The notes: a model not told the origin generated them from the letters alone. Counted from the stretch's first letter, positions 53,903 to 62,929 are shown. The stretch: 64,000 nt of DNA from Corynebacterium aurimucosum (GCF_030408555.1 NZ_CP047048.1:310001-374000), one strand, 5' to 3'. Numbers and translations: made by a program.

Positions 53903-54592
53903 ATGCACATCAGTGAGCTGCCCGAACGCACCCAGGACTACCTCAAGATCCTCTGGACCTATGAGGAGAAAGAGGGCGCTAATACCGCGATGCCGCTCGG
54001 GGATCTAGCCAAAGCGGCGGGGCAGAAACTGCCCACTACTTCGGAGGCGGTCAAGCGCCTGGCCGCGAAGGGGCTGGTGGAACACGAACGCTACTTCGGT
54101 GTTCGGCTTGTTGAGGAAGGCCGGCGGCTGGCTGTGGCAATGGTGCGTCGGCATCGACTCCTGGAAACCTTCCTCGTGCGCACTCTGGGCTATACCTGGG
54201 ATGAGGTGCACGATGAGGCGGAAATGCTAGAGCACGCGACGTCCGACAGGCTCGTTGAACGTCTCGATTCTTTCCTGGGCAACCCCGCCCGCGATCCGCA
54301 TGGTGATCCCATACCTGCCCCGGATGGCACTGCCGAGCCGGTCTCGCGCATTACGCTTATCGACGTCCCCGCACAGACCCCCGTCACCGTGGAGCAGGTC
54401 ACTGACGCTGATGGCGAATTTTTGCGCTACCTGGATAAATATGGAGTGCGGCCGGGGGTGGAAGTGACCGTCGTTGCCCCCTCGGTCGCGGGTGTGCTCG
54501 AGGTTGCCGTAGACGGCGGTTCGAGTTTCCCGATCGGGGAATCCGCTGCGCGCGGTATCGCCGTACGCAGCATCAGCGAAGCGGAGGTTTAG
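53903..54592 (+). CDS. mntR: DtxR-family metal-dependent repressor, MntR-like
   Basis: A 229-residue three-domain regulator. The N-terminal winged HTH (1-70) has LPTTSEAVKRLAAKGLVEHERYFGVRLVEEG. The dimer/metal domain (71-140) has RRHRLLETFLVRTLGYTWDEVHDEAEMLEHATSDRLVERLDSFLGNP, with Glu and His ligands. The C-terminal SH3-like domain (150-229) resembles FeoA. Divergence from the manganese-type ABC operon favours a manganese-sensing role. A Mn-binding site cannot be told from Fe by sequence alone. TACGAT at 53891 lies 6 bp before the ATG, so the mRNA is possibly leaderless. Confidence 0.88.
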   Translation: MHISELPERTQDYLKILWTYEEKEGANTAMPLGDLAKAAGQKLPTTSEAVKRLAAKGLVEHERYFGVRLVEEGRRLAVAMVRRHRLLETFLVRTLGYTWDEVHDEAEMLEHATSDRLVERLDSFLGNPARDPHGDPIPAPDGTAEPVSRITLIDVPAQTPVTVEQVTDADGEFLRYLDKYGVRPGVEVTVVAPSVAGVLEVAVDGGSSFPIGESAARGIAVRSISEAEV

Positions 54593-55737
54593 GCGCTCCA
54601 CAGCCGGGTGACGGCGAGGCGGTCAACCTTGCCGGGGCCGGTGGTGGGGAGCTCGGCTAGGCGCTTGAAGTCCTTGGGGATGTGCCACCGGGGAAGGCCA
54701 CTATCGTCGAGAGCCACAAGGATATCGCCGACATCCGCCCATCCGGTATAGGCAGCAACGATCATCTGTCCTAAGCGTGGGTGGGGGATGCCGACCACGC
54801 ACACGCCGTCCACTCCCGGCACGTGCAGGATGTGCTGCTCGAGCTGCTCTGGGTGGAGCTTGAGCCCGCCGGTGTTCAGGATGTTGTCGAGGCGCCCGGT
54901 GACGGTGAGGGTATTGCCGTTCAACGCCCCGGCGTCCGAAGTGGCAAACCACGAGGTGCCGGATTCATCGACCATGAAGGCATCTGAGTCCACGTTTCGG
55001 TAGCCCTGCGCAATCATGGGCCCGCCGAGGTAGATGCGGTTCTCCTCGCCGAGGCGAACACGAGCGCTATCCAGTGGCTGTCCGTTGTAGACGCAGCCAC
55101 CGGAAGTCTCCGAGGAACCGTAGGTGGTGACGATGGTGATGCGCAGCTTCTTCGCTGACTCCAACAACTGTGGGTGGGTGGCAGCACCTCCGACGAGGAT
55201 GGCGTCAAAGGTGCGCAGGGCCTCGATTCCCTCTAGCGAATCCATGGCCTTGGCCAGCTGCATGGGGGTCAGGCCCGTGTATGAGCGATCCCCGGTGGCG
55301 GCCAGCTCGTGCGCGGCGCGGGCGAAATTGGGGATGGAAAAACCTTCCGACAGGTCAAGGCAGAGCGGCTCCACACCCGCGACGAGCGAGCGGATTAATA
55401 CCTGGATTCCCGCGATATGGGCGGCGGGCATGGCTAGCAGCCACTGACCGGTGCCGCCGAGAGCGCGGTGCGTGGCATCGGCGCTGGAGACCAAATTGGC
55501 GGCCGTGAGTTGCGCGCCTTTCGGCGTGCCCGTGGACCCAGAGGTGGCCACAACCAGCGCGATGGAGGAGTTAATGGGTTCTCCTGCGCGCATGTGGTTG
55601 CGCAGGAGCTGCGCGCGGGTGCGGTCCTCCGCCGGGACGGGCAGGAAGGTGGCTTGTCCTGCGATGGCCGCTTCCAGATCAGGGAGGATGGCGGCGGGGT
55701 CATGTGGATTGACAGGCAGAGGAGAGAGGATGGTCAC
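54589..55737 (-). CDS. menE: o-succinylbenzoate--CoA ligase
   Basis: A 382-residue adenylate-forming enzyme of menaquinone synthesis. Motifs are VVATSGSTGTPKGAQL, TTYGSSETSGG, a SDAG version of the YRTGD motif in WFATSDAGALNGNTL, and GRLDNILNTGGLKLHPEQLE. The C-terminal catalytic Lys is in TTGPGKVDRLA. It is shorter than acyl-CoA ligases, as is usual for actinobacterial MenE. GTG at 55737. Its 3' end overlaps the mntR-like gene by 4 bp. A 53-aa membrane protein gene and menB lie upstream on the same strand. Confidence 0.93.
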   Translation of the reverse strand: MTILSPLPVNPHDPAAILPDLEAAIAGQATFLPVPAEDRTRAQLLRNHMRAGEPINSSIALVVATSGSTGTPKGAQLTAANLVSSADATHRALGGTGQWLLAMPAAHIAGIQVLIRSLVAGVEPLCLDLSEGFSIPNFARAAHELAATGDRSYTGLTPMQLAKAMDSLEGIEALRTFDAILVGGAATHPQLLESAKKLRITIVTTYGSSETSGGCVYNGQPLDSARVRLGEENRIYLGGPMIAQGYRNVDSDAFMVDESGTSWFATSDAGALNGNTLTVTGRLDNILNTGGLKLHPEQLEQHILHVPGVDGVCVVGIPHPRLGQMIVAAYTGWADVGDILVALDDSGLPRWHIPKDFKRLAELPTTGPGKVDRLAVTRLWSA

Positions 55738-55748
55738 GGTTAGCTAGG

Positions 55749-55910
55749 TTACCGCCCGCGGTGCTCGTAAGGGTTGATGAGCTCATCCTCCTGATCGAAG
55801 GGGCGCTCACCGTCCCTCTGAGCCTGCTGGATGCGGCGTAACATCCACACTCGCGACGCAATGACGGCAATGAGCGCGATGGCCGCGAGGGTAATGGCGA
55901 AATACAGCAC
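55749..55910 (-). CDS. Small single-helix membrane protein between menB and menE
   Basis: A 53-codon frame beginning with GTG at 55910 and RBS CGAGGAGG. It encodes one hydrophobic helix (LYFAITLAAIALIAVIASRVWML), then a basic stretch (RRIQQAQRDGERPF) and an acidic tail ending EHRGR. The gene fills the gap between menB (stop 55937) and menE (start 55737) on the same strand. The RBS, membrane-helix composition and operon position support it being real. Function unknown. Confidence 0.75.
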   Translation of the reverse strand: MLYFAITLAAIALIAVIASRVWMLRRIQQAQRDGERPFDQEDELINPYEHRGR

Positions 55911-55936
55911 TGTGGATCCTCCTCGAGGAATGACGA

Positions 55937-56917
55937 TTAGTAGTAGTACGGGAAGTCATCCCAGTTGGGCTCGCGTTTTTCCAAGAAGGATTCCTTGCCT
56001 TCGACGGCCTCGTCTGTCATGTAGGCCAGGCGCGTGGCTTCTCCAGCGAAGACTTGCTGGCCCATGAGGCCGTCATCGGTGAGGTTGAAGGCGAACTTGA
56101 GCATGCGCTGGGCGGTGGGGGACTTCATGTTGATTTCGCGCCCCATCTGGATGGCGGCATCCTCCAAGTCGGCGTGATCAACCACCTCGTTGACCGCGCC
56201 CATCTCGTACATGCGCTGTGCGTCATAGGTGCGGCCCAGGAAGAAGATCTCGCGGGCGTACTTCTGGCCCACCATCTTGGCCAGGTAGGCCGAGCCATAG
56301 CCGGCGTCGAAGGAGCCGACGTCGGCGTCGGTCTGCTTGAAGCGGGCCTCCTGGCGGGAGGCAATGGTCATATCGCACACCACGTGCAGGGAGTGCCCGC
56401 CGCCAGCAGCCCAGCCGTTGACCACGGCGATGACCACTTTGGGCATGGTGCGGATGAGGCGCTGGACCTCCAAGATGTGCAGGCGGCCGCCCTCAACCTT
56501 CTCGCGGGCGGTGTCCACGGTGGATTCATCGGCAGTCGCGTCATCATGCGCATGCTCCGTGGCATAGCGATACCCGGAGCGGCCGCGGATGCGCTGGTCA
56601 CCGCCGGAGCAGAAGGCCCAGCCGCCGTCCTTTTGGGAAGGCCCGTTGCCGGTCAGTAACACCGTGCCGACATCCGGCGTGCGGCGCGCGTGGTCCAGCG
56701 CGCGGTAGAGCTCATCCACGGTGTGCGGACGAAACGCATTGCGCACCTCGGGGCGGTCGAAGGCGATGCGGACGATGCCGTCCTTGCGCTGGGGCTTCGG
56801 AACGTCACTGATGAGCCGGTGATAGGTGATGTCCGTCAGGTCTTCAAAGCCCTCGACAGGACGCCAGAGCTCCGGTTTGAACGGATTATCTGTGCTGTAG
56901 TTTTTCTGCTCGCTCAT
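55937..56917 (-). CDS. menB: 1,4-dihydroxy-2-naphthoyl-CoA synthase
   Basis: A 326-residue crotonase-fold enzyme that cyclises o-succinylbenzoyl-CoA. Key segments are RIAFDRPEVRNAFRPHTVDEL, FCSGGDQRIRGRSGYRY, VNGWAAGGGHSLHVVCDMTIAS, GSFDAGYGSAYLA with the conserved Asp, and the C-terminal KREPNWDDFPYYY that completes a neighbour's active site. The upstream-open frame to 57262 is ignored because MSEQKNYSTDNPFKPELW matches family N-termini. Confidence 0.96.
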   Translation of the reverse strand: MSEQKNYSTDNPFKPELWRPVEGFEDLTDITYHRLISDVPKPQRKDGIVRIAFDRPEVRNAFRPHTVDELYRALDHARRTPDVGTVLLTGNGPSQKDGGWAFCSGGDQRIRGRSGYRYATEHAHDDATADESTVDTAREKVEGGRLHILEVQRLIRTMPKVVIAVVNGWAAGGGHSLHVVCDMTIASRQEARFKQTDADVGSFDAGYGSAYLAKMVGQKYAREIFFLGRTYDAQRMYEMGAVNEVVDHADLEDAAIQMGREINMKSPTAQRMLKFAFNLTDDGLMGQQVFAGEATRLAYMTDEAVEGKESFLEKREPNWDDFPYYY

Positions 56918-57277
56918 GGCACACCAGCTTAATTGGAAAGCGGTGCGCCGGAAGTATAGTCCCCATTCCCAAACCCTCACCCACACTCTCCGCCCAGCGC
57001 GGCGGTGATAAACAATAAACAATACTGCGGGATTATCCCCGTCAATGTGCACGTGTACTCCGTACCAGCGCGGTACACCATACAGTGGGACGGAATCGAA
57101 CCTCCCTGCCTTCTTGCGCTGCGAAGGCGCCTGAGAAGCACTGGGCTCTTCCCTGCCCAGTAAGGGTTGCGCTCGCTGCGAAGGGTGTGGGCTACCGTCG
57201 CGCGCTTGACGCGCGACATGACTACATGTCGAACGACATGACGTGCCGCAAGAATGCGGCACAACTAGCGGCAGACC
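56918..57277. other. 360-bp intergenic region with a cluster of hairpins
   Basis: No credible protein gene is seen. Perfect or near-perfect inverted repeats occur at 57053-57078 (GTGTAC/GTACAC enclosing GTACC/GGTAC), 57140-57161 (ACTGGGC/GCCCAGT), 57197-57217 (GTCGCGCG/CGCGCGAC), 57214-57240 (CGACATG, CATGTCG, CGACATG in alternation) and 57243-57262 (GTGCCGCA/TGCGGCAC). None is followed by a T-tract on either strand. The left third should hold the menB promoter. Confidence 0.65.
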
Positions 57278-57739
57278 TTATTTAGTTATCAGTTCCGTAT
57301 TCCAGTTCAGCTGCTGGATGCGGGTATCTAGCTCGCGGTACTGGCGGGCCAGATCATCGGCGCGCTCGCGCAACTTCGGCACGGGCACCGTGGCCACGAA
57401 CTTGATCTCCGAGCGGGAGTAACGGTCGTGGCGCGCACCCGCACGCTCTGCCAATCCCTGGTAGATGCGGCGCTTGCGCAGCAGACCATCACGCAGCGCC
57501 AGCGCTTCCATGAGCGTGATCTCATCGTCGAACGCGGTGGCCGTGTTCGTGGCGTTGATGGCGATGACGAGCTCATCGATGCGCTTGGTCACGCCTTCCA
57601 GCTCACGGAGGAGATCCGTCGGGTTCTCATCCGGTTCATCGCCTTCCTGAATGCGGACCGTCGCCGCGAGCCGGTCACTCAGCGAGTTGAGGCGCTCCTG
57701 CGCCTGGGCGCGCTCGGCCAATGCTTCAGCAAGTAGCAT
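57278..57739 (-). CDS. DIP1984 family protein
   Basis: A 153-residue soluble, mainly helical protein (MLLAEALAERAQAQERLNSLSDRLAATV, then TLMEALALRDGLLRKRRIYQGLAERAG). It resembles the DIP1984/septicolysin-homologue family first named from C. diphtheriae. No signal peptide, membrane helix or catalytic motif is visible. ATG at 57739 has RBS AAGGAGG. A TACAAT -10 box at complement(57780..57785) gives a UTR of about 35 nt. Function unknown. Confidence 0.82.
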   Translation of the reverse strand: MLLAEALAERAQAQERLNSLSDRLAATVRIQEGDEPDENPTDLLRELEGVTKRIDELVIAINATNTATAFDDEITLMEALALRDGLLRKRRIYQGLAERAGARHDRYSRSEIKFVATVPVPKLRERADDLARQYRELDTRIQQLNWNTELITK

Positions 57740-57779
57740 GGTTCCTCCTTAACGCTTAATGGGATTCATTGTCTGGGCA

Positions 57780-57785
57780 ATTGTA
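57780..57785 (-). promoter_or_regulatory. -10 box for the DIP1984-like gene
   Basis: TACAAT on the minus strand lies about 40 bp upstream of the start codon at 57739. Confidence 0.4.
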
Positions 57786-57894
57786 CGGCAGACAGGAGGC
57801 TTCGCCGTGTGGTCGTGACGCTTCTAACAAATAGTGGCCTAAAACTTCGAGGCGGGCCTTATTTGATCGATGTGTACGTCCTGCACGGTTGGTT

Positions 57895-57960
57895 GGTACG
57901 TTTTCGTAAATATGCCCGCAGATTTTCGGATTTGGGGGACCTTATTTACCAAAACGTACC
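57895..57960. repeat. 18-bp inverted repeat with 30-bp loop
   Basis: GGTACGTTTTCGTAAATA (57895-57912) matches the reverse complement of 57943-57960 at 17 of 18 positions. It lies upstream of the DIP1984-like gene and directly against the terminator of the DcuC-like gene. Confidence 0.75.
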
Positions 57961-57989
57961 GCGGGCTCCGTGATTAACGTTGAGCCCGC
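57961..57989 (-). terminator. Stem-loop terminator of the DcuC-like gene
   Basis: GCGGGCTC (57961-57968) and GAGCCCGC (57982-57989) pair perfectly, 11 bp after the stop codon on the minus strand. A TTTT run follows on the RNA within the adjoining repeat. Confidence 0.7.
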
Positions 57990-58000
57990 GCGAAAAACCG

Positions 58001-59410
58001 CTACCCAATAAACATGAACGCAAACAGCGTGTTGAGCACCGTCGCCACAATCATGGGCACGGAGGTGCGCTTGACCAGTTGGATGGGGTTGACCTTGATG
58101 GCGCCGGAGACAATGAGTACCGCGGCGTTGACCGGGGAGACCTGGCGCATGAGGTTGGAGGTGCCCCAAATGGCGGTGAGCATCTGCGGGGCGTGGATGG
58201 AGGTCTGCGAGGCCAGGTTGGGAACCACCTCAGAGAAGGCAAAGTAGGGGGCAGTGCCAGAGCCAGTGAGCGCGGCCATTGCGGCGGTGGCGGCGACGAA
58301 GATGAGGACGATGAGGACGGCGGCGCCGGAGGAGCCTTCGGTGGCGTCGATAAGCATGTCGATGACACCCATCTGCGTGATGCCCTCCACGAGGACAGCG
58401 GCGGCGACCAGCAGGGCCACGACGCCCGCAGCACCTTCGCCCATGCCTTTGAAGAAGCTGGAGATGGAATCCACAGCACCGGTGACGGTGCGCTTGCGGA
58501 TGGACTCGATGATCATCGCGATGAACAAAGAGACCACGGTCACCGGGAGGATGCCGCCCTCAAAGGGGATGACACCCAAGCGGTTAAGAATGGCGGAGAC
58601 GATGATGAGTAGCAGCGGCATGAGCGGAAGCACGGCGTAGTAGCCCGGCAGGGAAGCGGCGCGGGCGATAGCTTCCTCGGTAGCGTCATCGTGCATCGAA
58701 TCGGCGCTGACCTCACCGGAGCTTTCAGCCTTGCGGGCATCCACCTTATCGCAGTGGCGCTGCCACCACATGTGGACGAAGGCCGTGATGAGGAGCGTGG
58801 GAACGGTGGCATAGGCGACAGCACCGTAGACGAATTCCGTCGGCGTCATGTTGGTGAGATCGGCGCCCTGAATGAGGCCGGCCTCAAGTGGGGTGGGCAC
58901 AATGGTAGAGGAGGTCACCACGATGGCGCCCACGGTCAGCGGGGTCAGGCCCGCAGCGATGAGCGCTGGCAGGAGAGTGGCCACAAGAAGCAAGGACAGC
59001 GCTGCGGCCGAGGGGATCACCAGCGAGAGCAGCGTGCCCAAGATGAAGCCCACTGGAACCAGCCAGTAGGAACCTTTGAAGCGCTTGAGCGGTGAGGAGA
59101 GCACCACGACCGTCTTGGCATCAGCACCAATGTGCCGCATATAGGACACGAAGCCGAAGAGCACCATAATCGCCATGCCGATGCCGGAGAAGCGTGCTTT
59201 GAATAGCGCGTCCACGACGAGCAGCTGATCGTAGAAGGCATTACCCGTGGCTTCGATTTCGGTGGTGCGGAAATCCGCGCGCCCAGTGAGGGCGGCGAGC
59301 ATGAGCAGGACTACGCCAACGGCGAAGATGGAGGCCGCGGCGTGGACTTTCTTATAGATGAGGTAGACAACTGCGGCGATGGCCAGCAGTGCGATGAGAA
59401 GGTAAAGCAT
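58001..59410 (-). CDS. C4-dicarboxylate carrier, DcuC-like
   Basis: A 469-residue transporter with about 12 predicted helices. Features include the duplicated GSGTAPYFAFSEVVPNLA and AAALSLLLVATLLPALIAAGLTPLTVGAIVVTSSTIVPTPLEAG segments, which carry the re-entrant loops of the DcuC/IT superfamily. The central hydrophilic loop (about 225-260) is cytosolic and contains KVDARKAESSGEVSADSMHDDATEE. It would exchange or take up succinate/fumarate-type acids. ATG at 59410 follows AAGGATC; the longer frame to 59494 has no RBS. It is divergent from menC. Confidence 0.88.
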   Translation of the reverse strand: MLYLLIALLAIAAVVYLIYKKVHAAASIFAVGVVLLMLAALTGRADFRTTEIEATGNAFYDQLLVVDALFKARFSGIGMAIMVLFGFVSYMRHIGADAKTVVVLSSPLKRFKGSYWLVPVGFILGTLLSLVIPSAAALSLLLVATLLPALIAAGLTPLTVGAIVVTSSTIVPTPLEAGLIQGADLTNMTPTEFVYGAVAYATVPTLLITAFVHMWWQRHCDKVDARKAESSGEVSADSMHDDATEEAIARAASLPGYYAVLPLMPLLLIIVSAILNRLGVIPFEGGILPVTVVSLFIAMIIESIRKRTVTGAVDSISSFFKGMGEGAAGVVALLVAAAVLVEGITQMGVIDMLIDATEGSSGAAVLIVLIFVAATAAMAALTGSGTAPYFAFSEVVPNLASQTSIHAPQMLTAIWGTSNLMRQVSPVNAAVLIVSGAIKVNPIQLVKRTSVPMIVATVLNTLFAFMFIG

Positions 59411-59499
59411 CTGAGGATCCTTCTTCTGGTTATATCCACTTACTGTTATAAGGTAACACCGGCTATGACAGGTGTCGCGCTCAACCCCCCACACGTACG

Positions 59500-60519
59500 A
59501 TGAACCTCATGCACATTGATGACGTCCTCGATCGCGCCCACGTGGTATCCCTGCCCCTCGCCGTGAAATTCCGCGGCATTACTACCCGGGAGGCGCTGCT
59601 TATCGATGGCCCCGCGGGCTGGGGTGAGTTCGCCCCCTTCCTGGAGTACGGAGCGGAGGAATCCGCCCGCTGGCTCGCCGCCGGGCTGGAAGCGGCCTAC
59701 GAAGGCTTTCCGGAACCCGTGCGCGAGTGGGTAGAAGTCAACGGCACCGTCCCTGCGGTTCCTGCCGAGCAGGTGCCGGAGGTCATGGAGCGCTATCCCG
59801 GCTGCCGCACCTTCAAAATCAAGGTGGCGGAGAAGGGGCAGACCCTAGAGGACGATATCGCGCGCGTTCACGCTGTCCGCGCCTACATCGAGGCACAGGG
59901 TCGCGTGCCGGTTTTGCGCGTCGACGCCAACTGCGGCTGGAGCGTTGAGGAAGCCGTCACCGCGGCCAAGGAGCTCATGCCGCTGGATTACATGGAACAG
60001 CCGTGCAAGACCGTTGAGGAACTCAAGGAGGTGCGCACCCAGCTCATGCGCGCCGGGATTTTCGTGCGTGTGGCGGCTGATGAATCCATACGTAAGGCTA
60101 GCGACCCTTATCGGGTGGCGGAATTGCAGGCGGCCGATGTCGCCGTGGTTAAGCCCGCGCCGCTGGGCGGGGTGCGCAAAGTACTCGAGGTAGCCTCCCA
60201 CCTGCGCGAGCGCCACATGGACATCACGGTGGCCTCTGCCCTGGATACCTCGGTGGGAATCTCCATGGGACTTGCCGCAGTGGCCGCCTTGCCGCAAATC
60301 TATGACGACGAAGACATCGACGTCACCCCGGCCGCTGCGGGCCTGGCTACCGGGTCGCTGTTCCTGGAGGATGTGACAGCACCACGCGAGCTTGTCGACG
60401 GTCACCTGCGCGCCGAATCCCTTGCCCCCGATCCGGATCGCCTCAGCGCGCTCGCCGCGCCGGGCGAGCGCCGCGAGTGGTGGTTCGAGCGTGTGCGTCA
60501 GTGCTGGCCGCACCTTTAA
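59500..60519 (+). CDS. menC: o-succinylbenzoate synthase
   Basis: A 339-residue enolase-superfamily enzyme that dehydrates SHCHC to o-succinylbenzoate. The catalytic Lys pair is in FKIKVAEKG and VVKPAPLGG. The metal ligands are RVDANCGWS, LDYMEQPCK and AADESIRKA. A C-terminal SALDTSVGISMGLAAVAALP segment is also typical. ATG at 59500 gives MNLMHIDDV; ATG at 59509 is possible. No RBS is obvious, so a leaderless transcript may be used. Confidence 0.93.
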   Translation: MNLMHIDDVLDRAHVVSLPLAVKFRGITTREALLIDGPAGWGEFAPFLEYGAEESARWLAAGLEAAYEGFPEPVREWVEVNGTVPAVPAEQVPEVMERYPGCRTFKIKVAEKGQTLEDDIARVHAVRAYIEAQGRVPVLRVDANCGWSVEEAVTAAKELMPLDYMEQPCKTVEELKEVRTQLMRAGIFVRVAADESIRKASDPYRVAELQAADVAVVKPAPLGGVRKVLEVASHLRERHMDITVASALDTSVGISMGLAAVAALPQIYDDEDIDVTPAAAGLATGSLFLEDVTAPRELVDGHLRAESLAPDPDRLSALAAPGERREWWFERVRQCWPHL

Positions 60520-60567
60520 AAGCACAGCTCACGGTCCATGTCCGGAGGTCAGCGTAGGCTGGCGGGC

Positions 60568-62919
60568 ATGACGATTTCCGTGAGAGACGCGCACCTGCAC
60601 AACCTTCGCAACGTGGATGTGGACCTTCCACGCGGCCAGCTCGTGGCCGTGACGGGGGTGTCCGGTTCCGGCAAGTCCTCGCTGGCCTTCGGCACCATTC
60701 ATGGCGAAGGCCAGCGCCGCTACCTGGAATCCGTCGCGCCCTTTGCTCGACGCCTCATCGCCTCCGCGGTGGACCCTCAGGTCGGCCGCATTGAGGGGTT
60801 GCCGCCGACGGTGGCGTTGCAGCAGTCGGCGTCGGCAAGCAGCGCGCGCTCCACCGTGGGCACGATCTCCGCCATGTCTAACTCCGTGCGCCTTCTTTAC
60901 TCGCGCTGCGGTGACAACCCGGAGGGCCTGTACTCCGATTCCTTCTCCCCGAATACCCCAGAAGGCATGTGCCCGGAGTGCCAGGGCACCGGCGTGGTCC
61001 ACGAACCCACGGAGGCGTCCATGGTGCCGGACCCCAGCCTGAGCATCGAGGAAGGCGCGATTGCTGCGTGGCCCGGAGCCTGGGCGGGCAAGAACTTCCA
61101 CGACATTCTGCAAGAACTGGGCTATGACTTGGATTCACCGTGGGAGGATTTGCCGAAGAAAGACCGCGAGTGGATCCTCTTCACCGAGGAGCGCCCGGTG
61201 GTAACCGTCAAGCCGCGCCGCGGGGCGGATCAGATCCAGCGCAATTACGAGGGCACGTGGCGCTCCGTGGCCAGCTACCTGACCAAGACCTATGCGGAGA
61301 CGAAGTCGGATACACTCCGCGCCCGCGTCTTGAGCTTCATGGAAACCCGCCGCTGCGATACCTGTCAGGGACGCCGGCTGACGGCGAAGGCGCTCAAGGT
61401 CACCTACGCTGGGCTGCCGATCGACGAATTCAATGCCCTCCCGTTGAGCGAAGCCCACGAGCTGTTAAGCGCTCAGAAACCACAGCCGAATGATGCGGAA
61501 GACCTGCTCCTCAAGGCCCTCCTTCCGGCCTTTGAATCTGCATTGGAACTCGGCCTGGGGCACCTCAGCCTGGATAGGCCTATGGACACGCTCTCGGGCG
61601 GTGAGGTGCAGCGCCTGCGCCTGGCTGCGCAGCTGCGCTCCGGGCTCTATGGTGTGACCTATGTCCTGGATGAGCCCTCTGCGGGCCTGCACCCGGTGGA
61701 GCGGGGCGCGGTGCTTGATATGTGCCGGCGCTTCATCGCGGAGGGGAACTCGGTGCTGCTGGTGGAACACGACATGGAACTGGTCAAGCAGGCCGATTGG
61801 ATCGTGGATGTCGGCCCGCTCGCCGGTGAGCGCGGCGGCCAGGTGGTGTACTCGGGTCCCGTCGCCGATTACATAGAGGCGGCGGACTCTGCAGATACTC
61901 CCACCGCGCGTGCCTTGGCGCGCCCGCGCCCCACGCCCAAGGTCGAAGCGCGCCCGGCGCACGGGGACATCGCGCTGCGCCGGGTGCACTCGCACACCAT
62001 CGATGGCCTCGACGTGGACTTCGGACTCGGCCAGTTTACGGCCATTACTGGGCTTTCGGGTTCCGGCAAATCCACGTTGCTGGCCGCACTCCATGACATG
62101 CTCACGGGGCCGGACTGTCCGAAGCAGGTCAAGCGCGTGGTCTCCATTACCCAAAAGCCAATCGGCCGAACCCCGCGCTCCACGGTGGCGACGTACACCA
62201 ACCTCTTCGACAACGTGCGCAAGCTCTTCGCGGCCACCCCGGAGGCCAAGAAGAAGAAATGGACGGTCTCGCGCTTTTCCTACAACGTTAAGCAAGGCCA
62301 GTGTCCCACCTGCGGTGGCGCCGGCCAGATCGAGGTCGAGCTGGTCTTCCTTCCAGGCTCCTATACCCAGTGCCCGGATTGCCAGGGACAGCGCTATAAC
62401 GATGACACCTTGTCCATCCGCTGGAAGGACAGGACCATCGCGGACATCCTCGACCTTACGGTGGAAGAGGCCCTGGAGGTCTTTGCAGATGAAGCGCCGA
62501 TCCTCCACGCGCTGCAAACCTTGGAGGCGGTCGGTCTGGGTTACCTGCGCTTGGGCCAGGGCGCTCCGGAGCTTTCCGGCGGTGAAGCGCAGCGCATCAA
62601 GCTTGCCACGGAGCTGCAGCGCTCCCGCAACTCGCGCCGGGGCCATACCGTCTACCTGCTGGATGAGCCCACCGTCGGGTTGCACCCGGCCGATATCGAC
62701 CTGCTCATCGCTGAGCTGCACTCGCTGGTGGAGGCCTCCCATACTGTCGTGGTGGCAGATCATGACCGTCACCTCATCGCCGGCGCTGACCGGGTTATTG
62801 AGATGGGCCCGGGGTCTGGTTCGGATGGCGGAAAGATTGTGGCGGATGGCACGCCGGGTCAGGTTTCCACGGGACTAACGCCCACCGGGCGGGTGCTAAG
62901 TGGCGCGGGTGCACGATAA
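60568..62919 (+). CDS. Class II UvrA-like excinuclease ATPase
   Basis: A 783-residue protein shorter than housekeeping UvrA (about 950). Two ABC modules are present: GVSGSGKSSLAFGTIHGEGQRRY plus LSGGEVQRLRLAAQL and VLDEPSAGLHP, then GLSGSGKSTLLAAL plus LSGGEAQRIKLATEL and LLDEPTVGLHP. Zinc-finger Cys pairs appear as CPECQGTG, CDTCQGRR, CPTCGGAG and CPDCQGQR. The UvrB-binding region is reduced, as in UvrA2/DrrC-type proteins linked to drug or damage tolerance. ATG at 60568 follows GGCTGGCGGGC; the frame opens at 60538. It is not part of the men pathway despite its neighbours. Confidence 0.9.
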   Translation: MTISVRDAHLHNLRNVDVDLPRGQLVAVTGVSGSGKSSLAFGTIHGEGQRRYLESVAPFARRLIASAVDPQVGRIEGLPPTVALQQSASASSARSTVGTISAMSNSVRLLYSRCGDNPEGLYSDSFSPNTPEGMCPECQGTGVVHEPTEASMVPDPSLSIEEGAIAAWPGAWAGKNFHDILQELGYDLDSPWEDLPKKDREWILFTEERPVVTVKPRRGADQIQRNYEGTWRSVASYLTKTYAETKSDTLRARVLSFMETRRCDTCQGRRLTAKALKVTYAGLPIDEFNALPLSEAHELLSAQKPQPNDAEDLLLKALLPAFESALELGLGHLSLDRPMDTLSGGEVQRLRLAAQLRSGLYGVTYVLDEPSAGLHPVERGAVLDMCRRFIAEGNSVLLVEHDMELVKQADWIVDVGPLAGERGGQVVYSGPVADYIEAADSADTPTARALARPRPTPKVEARPAHGDIALRRVHSHTIDGLDVDFGLGQFTAITGLSGSGKSTLLAALHDMLTGPDCPKQVKRVVSITQKPIGRTPRSTVATYTNLFDNVRKLFAATPEAKKKKWTVSRFSYNVKQGQCPTCGGAGQIEVELVFLPGSYTQCPDCQGQRYNDDTLSIRWKDRTIADILDLTVEEALEVFADEAPILHALQTLEAVGLGYLRLGQGAPELSGGEAQRIKLATELQRSRNSRRGHTVYLLDEPTVGLHPADIDLLIAELHSLVEASHTVVVADHDRHLIAGADRVIEMGPGSGSDGGKIVADGTPGQVSTGLTPTGRVLSGAGAR

Positions 62920-62929
62920 GGTAAATCCC

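Noticed and set aside
57078..57165. tRNA-like sequence (GGTTCGATTCC on the minus strand)
   Set aside because: The T-loop resembles TTCGATT but the T-stem has a mismatch, no acceptor or D-arm pairs with it, and no anticodon arm fits.
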